DNA from: Ichthyophis bannanicus
Taxonomy: Eukaryota; Chordata; Amphibia; Gymnophiona; Ichthyophiidae
Direction of reading: 5' to 3'
Length of the DNA: 64,000 nucleotides
NCBI GenBank assembly: GCA_033557465.1
Contig: CM066034.1
Span: 415,626,159-415,690,158 of the forward strand
Position numbers and translations under genes: made by a program. Shown here piece after piece: positions 55,160-64,000 of the stretch. The notes beneath the pieces are model-generated. The model made no database searches, was not told where the DNA came from, and saw only the letters and a list, made by a program, of their open reading frames with translations. Numbering within the stretch: the stretch's first letter is position 1; the number at the start of each line of letters is the position of its first letter.

Positions 55160-55390
55160 TTGCATAGAATGCAAATGCAATGTGTGCTGTTGAGTCAATG
55201 CTGATTCCTGGCAACCCAGCAGCCCTTGGGTTTTCTTGGCAAGGTGTGACTGTAAGTAGATTACTCTCCATTGCCTCGGAAACAAGGTCTGGCAAAGTGA
55301 CTTGCCCAAAGCCACAAGGAGTGTCAGTGGGAATTGAACCCTGGTCCCTTGGTCAACAGGTCATTGCTCTAGCCACTAGGTTACAATAAC
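55160..55390 (-). mobile_element. Second tRNA-headed SINE family
   Basis: Minus strand: TAACCTAGTGGCTAGAGCAA head, B-box GGTTCAATTCC, CTTGTGGCTTTGGGCAAGTC core. It is related to, but clearly different from, the SINEs at 29.1 and 54.0 kb. Confidence 0.7.
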
Positions 55391-56314
55391 TGACTATAAA
55401 TAAGAAAAAGGGAAATCATTCCACTGTTTAGGTCAGGAAGAAAAACAAGTGAGAATGACACTTTACTACTCTCACATCTCTGACACAAATGCACAGGTAG
55501 GTGATGTCATCCTTCCGTCCAGCAATAGTGACACTTTTTAAATATAATAGATTCAGAACTAAAAGCAAGCATAACCACAGATTTGGCAGTGAAAGGAGGA
55601 GATGCAAGTAGGCTGACATCCTCTATCAGCTTTCTACATTTGTACAAAGCGTAGCAGGCAATTGTCAGGTTGTTGACAGCAACATTCGTCAGTGCTTTCT
55701 ACACAGTTCAGTGGTCTTTAGAAACACACAGTCAATAGTTTCTAGCCGTCCTGTGGTTAAACCTTTTAAGTTTGGGAACTGGGGGTAAGCAAAGGCTCAG
55801 TCTCCTCTTATGACCTCACCTCAGGACCACGTTATAGTTACCTGCTTAGATTTCCAAGCCACCTCCATGGCTCTTGGATTACTGAAGTTCTACCAAATGT
55901 ACAGATGGTACTGGCTGCCTCCTCCTCCCATGCACCCAACATTGGGCCATTCACCTCCCTGAAACAGAGGTCCACCTCCTAAGATCTCATGTCCCTGGAT
56001 TGAGGAGTAAATATATCCTCTCAATTTCTATAGGTTCTTGGGGATTTAGGGACTCACCCTGGATACTTTATCTTTGATTTGGTCTTTGATCTAGGACAGG
56101 GAACAAAGAATCTTGCAAGATGGCACCATGGATGAACTCAATTAAAATAGAGAAGGCTGGACCCTTTTTCAATACATTTTGGAGAATGGGTTATCCCCGA
56201 GTACTACACAAGGTCAGGTCCCAGCAGGGGCACATGATTTGGCTAGAAGGTAAGCAGGAAGACAAAAGTACAAGGCCACTGATTCAGCAAGATCAATTAA
56301 ACCCTTCTTGGATA
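55391..56314. other. No gene recognised
   Basis: Mixed DNA with short frames (for example 56120-56326, 68 codons, unidentified). No TIR, tandem repeat or RT motif noticed. Confidence 0.3.
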
Positions 56315-56441
56315 CAAAAATGCTAAAAATATTACTTCATGCATTAATACTGAACAGAATAGATTATTGTAATTCTTTTAGCCAGTGTTCCTTTATTTAG
56401 ATTAAAATTAATTCAAATAATAAAAAACACAGCAATAAAGT
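56315..56441 (+). pseudogene. LINE RT thumb fragment
   Basis: The plus strand reads LLHALILNRIDYCNSF and, after a shift, RLKLIQIIKNTAIKF, the SRLDYCNSLL / LQLIQNAAAR region of L2-type ORF2. Only about 40 codons survive. Confidence 0.55.
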
Positions 56442-56492
56442 TTTGTTTGTACAATCAGCTATCACTGTTGGTTACCTGATTGTACAAACAAA
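56442..56492. repeat. Perfect 17-bp dyad with 17-bp loop
   Basis: TTTGTTTGTACAATCAG at 56442-56458 and its exact inverse CTGATTGTACAAACAAA at 56476-56492. It lies between a LINE remnant and HarbE. Possibly a fold-back repair product or a small cruciform; function unknown. Confidence 0.7.
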
Positions 56493-56887
56493 TTTAAAAT
56501 TCTCACAGTGAACTATGTAACTTTAAAAACTAAGGGGTATGTTTACTAAGCAGTCTTAACGTGCGCCCGGCGATAGTGTGCAGGCTGCCATAAAAGGAGT
56601 GGGCGTTTCGGTCTTAACGTAGCAAAATGGGATTATCGCGCGATAACATGCGCGGCACACATTATTGGGCGAGATGCCGCTAAGAACGTTAACGCGTGGT
56701 AACCTTAAGTAGGCACGCTGACATCTAAGTACAGAAACAGAGGTGTAGCACAATGGTTAATACACTGACCTGATGGTACTGGGGACATGAGTTTGATCCC
56801 CCAGTGTGCCTAATGAACAAGGCTTGTTGAGGTATCTCCCTTTCTGGTTAAGTAGTGCTTTTTGAGGCATTGTAGTTTTATTTTAAT

Positions 56888-57115
56888 TAGTGCTGCCAGC
56901 AAACACACCCTCACAGTGGCGTAACCTAAGGTACCGCATAAGGCACCCTATAAGGCACTCCAGAGGGCACATTATAAAGTGCACTGTCCGCCAAGGCACC
57001 CTACAATGTCCCCTATAGGACACCTTATAAGGCGCTTTATAGGGCACCCTATAAGGTACCTTATGGGGCACCTTAAGGTTACAGTACTCTGAGGGTGTTT
57101 TTGCTGGCAGCACTA
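56888..57115. repeat. 228-bp imperfect palindrome with CTATAAGG-rich arms (HarbE)
   Basis: The same outer arms as HarbC (TAGTGCTGCCAGCAAA and inverse). The centre contains a perfect CCTTATAAGG (57023-57032), which fits the CArG-box consensus of SRF sites, though this may be coincidental in such an array. Confidence 0.7.
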
Positions 57116-58893
57116 ATGTACATTAAAAATAGACAATGTCTTGGACAGCCTTTTCAAATAACCCCACTGTGGGCTAGAACCCATGACCTCTGGCTCCACA
57201 AGCAGTGAAGCAACCAGTGGGATATAGCTGCTAACAAACCCCTGTTTGGCTACAGAAGGACTGCACGTCACCACACAAACAGTCTGCTGTGGCTACCAGG
57301 ATAGGGGCAACCCACCCGTACCCAAGATGCACAGCACATGCATATCAGCAGTCTACAGATGATCACAAGATGGGGTATGCACCCCACAGCACCTCAGCCT
57401 GGTAGGGGGTGCCGACGGTGTGTGTTAGTGACACAGAGTAGCTACAGACCATCACATTGTGTGGGTATTGTTCTCACCCTGAAGGTGAGGTGGGGCGGCC
57501 AGCACCAGGTCCACAGCACCTTCAATGGCTGAAATAGGCCATGTTGCAGGTACCCATCAGTGCCAGTGCTATGTGATAGGTAGTTCCTGCAAACACACCT
57601 AGGATACATTAGTGTCTATCTGAAGTTGTCAATCAGGTGTGGCCATTATGGGCTATGAGGCACCCAGAATAGTGCATATTCTGTCTTGGTGCCATGGTAA
57701 CATGATGTAAGTGACAGGGGGGTGTTTGGACCCATAGGCAGATTATGTATCACCACCCAACCCACCCTCTGTGGCTCAGGGTGGGAGACAGGATTCCCCC
57801 CACCAACAGATCCACATTCTACCTCCCTGCAACATTGGCAGTATAGGGGAACTATCAACCCCAGTCATGCTGGGAAACAGACACCCTACAGGGCAGCCAA
57901 TGCAGAGCTCTACACATTCCTAAGGCAATGGCAGGAAGACAGTAGGCCTGGAAATGCTCAGCAGTCCCCTACCACCATCTGACATTCCCCAGCAGCAAGC
58001 ACAGTGAGTCACCAGCCACTGCACCCTGCAAAGTGTTCCAGTGCATAATCCTGGAAAAAATGTGTGCAACCAAAAGCTGGGACATGACCACACCACCAAG
58101 CAGATAAGCCAGTGATTAGGCCCCAGAGAAAAGAACCTATATATTTCACTGAGAAAAAAAAAAAATAAAGCACTATGGGGGAGCCTAGCCATGCCGTGGT
58201 CACTGCACAGTCAGGGTGAGAGTGACCTCCTAGCAGGACATGCTGTGGCCACCCTGTCAGTGCAGGTCATGGCCAGGCACTACAATGTCAAAGCCATTGC
58301 CCTATGCCCTGTGCTGATGCATCCAGGCCAGGCCACACTGTCCAGGCTATACCCACAGTACCTTGCTCCTCATTATGCACATTGACAGGCCAATACCGGC
58401 AACAGTGCAAGCAGTGTGGGCTGAGGAAGGTGATAGCAGCCACCACACACTGGATAGACAGACACACACTCCCCAAACCTATGCCAGCGTTGTGCAACTA
58501 TAGAGGTGTTTGGCAGCCCTGGCTACCGCACCAGTCCTGGGCACAGTGCAGGCTTGGCTATGGTACGCAATATTGTTGGGGTCACTCCACAGGGTGGTAA
58601 ACACTGTCAGACACCAGACCTGAAGCATACTCCACAGACATCAGAAAGGTTGCTATGATGCAGCTCAATCAGCAAATTGTGCTTAACTTAGGAATTGCTA
58701 TCTGCCAGTAATCATAGCAACCTTTTGATAGCTGTGTACCGTATTCCCAGGTTTAGAGTGGCATTGCTAAGGTATGCAAGTGCTAGTATTGGGAGATGCA
58801 CGCAGGGCCCAACATCCTGCCTCTCCAGGAGGCATTGGATAATGGAGCCTGTGGGTGCGGATGTGTCTGCCCCTGTTGGCCGCTGCTTTAGGG

Positions 58894-59087
58894 CAGAGGT
58901 GCCCAACTCCAGTCCTGGTGGGCCAAACACTGTTCAGGTTTTCATGCTGTCCCTAATGATTATGCATGAGATACATCTGCATACCATGGGGGCGGCGCAT
59001 AGAAATGCAGCACAGCCATATTTATAGAGGCAGCATGGAACCTGAATGGTGTTTGGCCCTCCAGAACTGCATTTGGGAGACTCTCTG
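58894..59087. mobile_element. hAT-type palindromic MITE carried inside HarbE
   Basis: CAGAGGTGCCCAACTCC to TTTGGGAGACTCTCTG, with CAGGTTTTCATGCTGTCCC opposite CAGCATGGAACCTG. Same position and flanks as in HarbC. Confidence 0.65.
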
Positions 59088-60837
59088 CTCTAGGTAATGT
59101 GCATGTTTATGGTGTCTGTGCTCTGTAGGGTAAAATGAAGGTGTTTTGGGCATGTTTACGTCATCTGCAATAAAGGTTCTGTCTGTATTAGCAGTGGGTG
59201 AAACATGGGAACTGGGTTGGCAGGAACCACAACTGGGACTTGAACCTGTATCCTTCTGTTCCTGAACACACTGGCTGTGTGCACTGCACCACTGTGGTGC
59301 CACAGAGGCAGTGCATTCCATGGGGATACCATGACTGTTCGTCAGACAGGGCCTGTCTGTTGCAGTGCATGGCACCCACCTAAACAGGGCTAGGCCATGG
59401 TCTGCTCTGGGCAGCTGCCACTGCCCCTTCCACCACCAGTATCCCTCTGCCACCATGCTGACATGCCCTTCTGCTGGTGGTGCTGGTGGTGCGCAGTCTC
59501 AGGCCATCCAGTGTGCGGGTAGGTGGCTGCCTATGGTGCGGGTTCTGGGGTAGGGGTGCCTGCATAGATGTCCATGCTTCCCCCCAGCACCGCCTGCCAA
59601 TGTTCTGTGCCCTTGGGGGTACCTGCTGGGTACTATCCCCTGTGACGCTGTGGGAAGCACACTTGTGCCCATGTTGGGCCCTCATCAGTTGCTGTCTGGC
59701 TGCTCTACTGTTTCAGCATTCCTATGGGCCACTTAGGCATCACCCTAGTCCACACTGTGGCCCAGCTGCACCACAGCATGTGCCGCCTGCAGCCCTCTGT
59801 GTCCCCTTTTCCAGCATCTGTCCAGTTGCTCATTCCGATATGCCCACCCTGCTGTTGCGGAACATGTGCACGCCATAGGAAACCTGTCCAATGGAGAGGG
59901 AAAACCCTGATCAGCGCAATTTCAAAGTGGGCTCATTCACCTTGTATGGGGACGGAGCATAGACCCTTCCAAAATTCATATCTTTTTTTGGAGCTTTCTT
60001 GGGAGTGTTTTTTGATGTTTCCCATTAATATCACTATTGCCCAGCTTGGTTATGCTTTTTTTATATTTTCTTCTGGTCATTTTCACTGTTTATTTGCCCT
60101 TTTGTTCCGTGCACATGTATCACACTTATCACTTTTTTGTAGGTTTCCCTGGTTTTTCTGTACATTGCTGATGGAAATGGTTTCTTTTCCCTTTAAATCT
60201 GCTCTAACGCCAGGGTTTCAATGTACAGCATAGGCAGGGAGCCCAAGAAATGTGATAGTGGTGCTCCATTTCCAGCAACGGCATAGTGCCCATGTATGAA
60301 AGGCCTCTATGGCGATGGTGCAAATGGGGTATAGGGGGCTGCAGGCGGGACATGTAGCGGGGGCAGCTGGGGCAAAGGGTGGACTAGGCGGGTGCCGAGG
60401 TGGCACATAGGAACATAGAAACTGGAAGTGTGAAAGACAGCATCTGACAAAGGCCAAACACAAGATACAAATAATTTGTCCACATTAGCAAATAGTTGCC
60501 AGGGCAGAGACAGGATACCGCCACTTCCATCCCATCACCATGTTGAAGGTACAGAATATTGTCAGGCGCTGATGGGGGGTGGGGGTGGGGATGTCCATGT
60601 ATTCCGTCCCACACAAGACGCCGCACCGTAGGCACCTGCCTACCTGAACAGTGGATGGCCTGGGATGGCGCACAACAAGCACCAACAGCATATTGTTACG
60701 TTAGCACAGCATGGGGGGGCGTGTCCGTGCCAGAAGGGGCAGTGGCACCTGTCTGCAGTGGACCCAGGCCATGCCCTGTACCAGTACATGGTGTGCAGTG
60801 CAACAGAAAAAGCCTTTCAAAGGAGATGTAAAGGTAT

Positions 60838-61260
60838 GGTATAGGGAGGGCTGTGCACCTGTGGCCCCACTGTGGTGTAGTACACACAGTCAGTGTGACT
60901 CCAAGCAGAGGGTCACAGATTCAGGTCCCAGCCACAGACCCTGCAGAACACAACACAAACGTTTGCCCCACTACATAGATATAATAGAAAAGCAGGAAAA
61001 AAAAGGGAAATGTCTGGCTGTGTGACTCCAAGCAGAGGGTCACAGATTCAGGTCCCAGCTACAGACCCTGTAGAACACATCACAAACCCTTGCCCTACCA
61101 CACAGATATAACGGAAAAACAGGAAATGTCTGGCTGAAGAGAGGTAAAGGTAGTTCCAGGGACTGCTGTGCCTTCGTGGCAACACTGTGGTGCAGTACAC
61201 ACAGGCAGTGTGTCCAGGAGCAGAGGATCACAGGTACAGGTCCCAGCTGCTGGAATCTGC
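60838..61260 (+). repeat. Triplicated tRNA-like modules
   Basis: Three modules in a row. The first two are a direct duplication of about 120-127 bp (60894-61020 and 61021-61135), both with TGTGACTCCAAGCAGAGGGT and CACAGATTCAGGTCCCAGC. The third (61172-61252) has ACTGTGGTGCAGTACACACA and CACAGGTACAGGTCCCAGC. All have degenerate B-boxes. Confidence 0.6.
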
Positions 61261-62253
61261 AGAACACATTCCAACGTTTTACCCTACAAAGCATATACAA
61301 CGTCAAACCATGCAATCCCCAAAGCAGTGGCCAACAGGGGTAGAAACACCCACTTACGCAGCCTCCACCCTACAAATCATGCTGTACAGGCAGACCGCTG
61401 GCTCCAGAACGGAGATGCAGGTAACATCACAGCACCTCTGCTATCTCCTGCTCAGTACAGAAATGTTGGCAGTGTGGCAGCTGGGGTTGCCAAACACCCC
61501 TATCATTGCACAGTGCTGCAGTAGGAGTGTGTGTGTATATGTCTATCCATAGTTTTGTGGCTGTCAACCTCCCCCTCCCCCCCGGCCCACATTGTCCAAC
61601 TGTTACCAGCATCAGCCTGCAAATGTGCATAATGAGGAGCAAGGTAGTGTGGGTATGGGCCAGATAGGGCGATTTGGGCAGGCTGCATCTGCACAGGGAG
61701 TACTGCAATGGCTGGTACACATTAGTTTCCGAACCCCACCTCATGTAGTGCTGGGAGGGCAGTCTCAACCTGACTTAACAGTGACTATGGCATGTCCAGG
61801 TTCCCACATAGTCCTCTATGCTATCTGTCTCCAGTGATGCCTGTGTGATTCCCAGTTCTGGGCCCCAAGTGTGTGCGTGCGTGCATTGGCCAGCCTATGT
61901 CTGGGTGCATGTGTTTTCTTATTGACCATGTACCACGGACTGGCCTTTGGCATGTCCTCAGTTAGTCTGTGCATGGTAAGAACACTGTGTATGCTAGTAC
62001 AGTCAGACAGTATTGTCTGATGATGCATGGCAGACTGTGGTATGTGGCAAGTGAGGATTCACACAGCATTAATGCTGTCCTCACAATGTTCTAGTCACAG
62101 GATATGTCTCATGTGCACTAGCCCTAGAGGGATATTCCCAGCCATCAGGAACGGGCTTGCTGGTCCCACAGCCAGTCCCGTGGTCTCAGGCACCTGTCCT
62201 TCCACACCCCCAGCTACAAGATGGGTGTTATGGGGCTCTGGGGGCACATAGTG

Positions 62254-62546
62254 GAGGGAGGAGTGGCTCAGTGGTTGGGACAGGTTACCTCAGGCCAGAG
62301 GGCCGGGGGATCAATTCCCACATGGGGACAAGTAACCTCAGGCCGGAGGGACTGAGGTCTCTAGTCCCATGGCTGCTCCTTGTGGCCTTGGGCAAGCCAC
62401 TTAACCCTCCATTGCCTCAGGTACACTTAGATTGTGAGCCCTTCGGGGACAAGGGAATAAAAAGTACCTGTTAGTATATACCTGTAAACCGCTCTGATGC
62501 ATAAGTAAAGGGCGGTATATCAAATGCCTAAACCATAACCATAAAC
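62254..62546 (+). mobile_element. CORE/MIR-like SINE inserted in HarbE
   Basis: Head GGAGTGGCTCAGTGGTTGGG (A-box TGGCTCAGTGG) with a degenerate B-box GGGATCAATTCCC, a MIR-like core TTGGGCAAGCCACTTAACCC, and an L2-like tail CTGTAAACCGCTCTGATGC then GGGCGGTATATCAAATGCC. CATAGTG at 62247-62253 and 62547-62553 is a plausible target duplication. HarbA and HarbD lack it. Confidence 0.82.
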
Positions 62547-63103
62547 CATAGTGTATAGTACACTGAGCAGTAGTGGGCCGTGGTACAGAACTCTCATAAG
62601 ACACTGGATACCTCTCTGACCTGCTAACAGGCGGCTATGGAGTCCAGACCTTAACACTGGGTACACACTGATCTGGGTGTTCACTGCTCCCAGGGGGGGA
62701 CATCTGCAACTGTGCAACACAGATGGGTACTTTGGCGCACTGCCTGGGACACCTGCAACACACTGCTAGTGATGGGGATGTGCAGTAGGACCTATATGTA
62801 GCACCAGATGTACTGTGGACCTAGTGCTGGGCAGCTACCCTTACCCTCAGGGTGAATACAGACCCTGCACAATGGCAGGGTCCGTAGCTACTCTATGCTA
62901 ATATCTTGCATGGCAGTCCATATTACCAGGCTGTGGTAACAGAGAGGTGCTGACCCCATTTGGTGATCTGCTGTAGACCACTGTTCCTCATGTGCAATGC
63001 ATCATAGGTGTTGGTGTGGTTACCCTAACCTGGCACACAGAGCAGATGGTCCATGCGGTGACCTGCAGTCCCTCTGTACCCAGGCACTGCTGTATAGCAG
63101 GCC

Positions 63104-63172
63104 ATAGAGGTATAGCCCACTGGTTCATACAATGACCTTCGAAACTGTGTCCATGGGTTCGATCCCCTATTG
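63104..63172 (+). repeat. tRNA-like module with canonical A- and B-box (HarbE)
   Basis: A-box TAGCCCACTGG and B-box GGTTCGATCCC about 40 bp apart, the best-preserved pol III promoter layout in the window. No full cloverleaf is apparent, so I do not call a tRNA gene. Confidence 0.55.
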
Positions 63173-64000
63173 TTCCCCCCCATGCGTGCCCAACTCAGAT
63201 ACCCTGCGTGCCTCTAACACTCATTTTTTTGCAGATATGTGTTGCCAGCCCATAAGAGACTCGCCACAATAGGCGACAGTCCTCTGGTCCGGCTAACCGC
63301 GTCTGTCAGCTGAGTAGAGTCCAGACTGCCTGTGCAGGCTGACACCACAGGTCATGTACTGTGCACCTGTCCTGCATTGTGCCTCCATGTTGCCTGCCTC
63401 GCCTGTACCCCAGCTGTATGGTACAACCACATCTGTCTACCCCTCATCGTAACCATCCTGGCACCCCATACACCCCTGGGGGACACGTATGCCCACCATC
63501 TGTCACCTACTGACCTCCCAGTACATTACATTGCCCACACCCAGTGCTGGGGTAAAGTTGCCCACAACATGTATGTCACCAGTGCTGCCAGGCAGATGGT
63601 CTGGCCGCAGATATGGCAAGTCCAGGAGCCTCAAGCCCTCACCCACAAGCACCTGTGCAGTGGCAGCAAACCTTGGCCAATCCAGTGTTAGGGTGACATC
63701 AGTATCTCTGGGCATATGTAATGCATGCCAACCTGAGGCACCTTGCAGGCCGCAGGGCAAAGTAACCTAGGGCAATGTCACATTGTTATGCCACTGTGAA
63801 CTATGGTGAAATATCCCAGGGAGCCCACGAGGATTACCTGTCCAGGTGTGCCCAGTACGTTGCGCTGCCAAGGGACCCCGAGATGGTGCCACAGAAGGTG
63901 TCGCACAGGGCACATGACAAGCATTTTACATGGCAACGTACAATATGGCACCCAGTACCGCACCCAACAAGGCGCCCTTGTTGAATATAATATAGAACAA

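Larger units (their letters stand above)
56534..60217. mobile_element. HarbE part 1 (HarbC-like, left end to near right end)
   Basis: TIR GGGGTATGTTTACTAAGCAG after TAA (56531-56533). It follows HarbC closely with the same modules: tRNA-like 56739-56812 (plus), hairpin 56888-57115, tRNA-like 57165-57232 and 59222-59300 (minus), hAT-type palindrome 58894-59087. It lacks HarbC's half palindrome; instead 58170-58440 resembles interior DNA of HarbA/HarbD. Similarity stops at ACGCCAGGGTTTCA (60217), about 280 bp before a right TIR would be expected. Confidence 0.75.
60218..64000. mobile_element. HarbE part 2 (inverted partner, runs off the window)
   Basis: It starts abruptly at AATGTACAGC and matches HarbD from about 30030 and HarbA from about 15555 in their orientation, that is, opposite to part 1. 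It includes three tRNA-like modules (60868-61252), the CATAATGAGGAGCAAGG block (61630), a SINE (62254-62546) and an A/B-box module (63104-63172). No coding gene. The right TIR is not reached by position 64000. Confidence 0.7.

Noticed and set aside
57023..57032. Functional SRF (CArG) site
   Set aside because: A perfect CCTTATAAGG occurs, but in an array of similar motifs, so chance is likely; mentioned only as a possibility.

Overview
This window looks like intergenic DNA from a large, transposon-rich vertebrate genome. I see no host protein-coding exon, rRNA or genuine tRNA gene that I would defend. The repeat spectrum is L2, CR1/L3-like and L1/Tx1-like LINEs, Penelope-like elements with GIY-YIG endonuclease, a DIRS-type retrotransposon, PIF/Harbinger and hAT DNA transposons, and tRNA-headed SINEs with L2-like tails. 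That mix is typical of amphibians, coelacanth and some reptiles. My best guess is an amphibian, possibly a caecilian; this is inference from repeat content only.

Region 1 (1-5160): a minus-strand L2-clade LINE 5' half with 143-bp 5'UTR monomers (1-1234), an unrecognised plus-strand open frame (1322-2350), a second and different minus-strand L2 (2740-4490), and unassigned hairpin-rich DNA. Region 2 (5085-24841) is a nested stack. A Penelope-like element (PLE-B, minus) was split by a Harbinger element (HarbB, TTA duplications at 5357-5359 and 22727-22729). HarbB now holds a nearly full-length L2 LINE (5645-10595) and a complete Penelope-like element (PLE-A, 10596-21633). PLE-A in turn is split by another Harbinger element (HarbA, 15237-19623, TTA duplications). 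PLE-A has two long terminal repeats (PLTRs), each with a hammerhead-ribozyme-like motif, an upstream ORF, a reverse transcriptase and a GIY-YIG endonuclease. Region 3 (24842-32606): HarbC, an opposite-strand PLE-B fragment with a third hammerhead-like motif and a SINE, and HarbD with TAA duplications.

Region 4 (32607-41400): a broken HARBI1-like transposase gene split by a 546-bp hAT-type palindrome, an L2 3' end, a CR1-type LINE and a DIRS fragment. Region 5 (41400-56530): a C-rich minisatellite, an L1/Tx1-like LINE, a large CR1-type LINE with a deleted reverse transcriptase core, further CR1/L2 3' ends and SINEs. Region 6 (56531-64000): HarbE, which looks like two Harbinger copies joined in inverted orientation and running off the window.

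The most unusual theme is the Harbinger family. Its 3-4 kb copies have no coding capacity but share tRNA-like modules with A-box and B-box sequences in repeated positions on both strands, a CTATAAGG-rich hairpin, and the same hAT-type palindrome at the same place in every comparable copy. The L2 family with 161-bp tandem 5'UTR monomers, and the hammerhead-like motifs in two Penelope families, are the other main points. All coding regions described are transposon genes and nearly all are broken.
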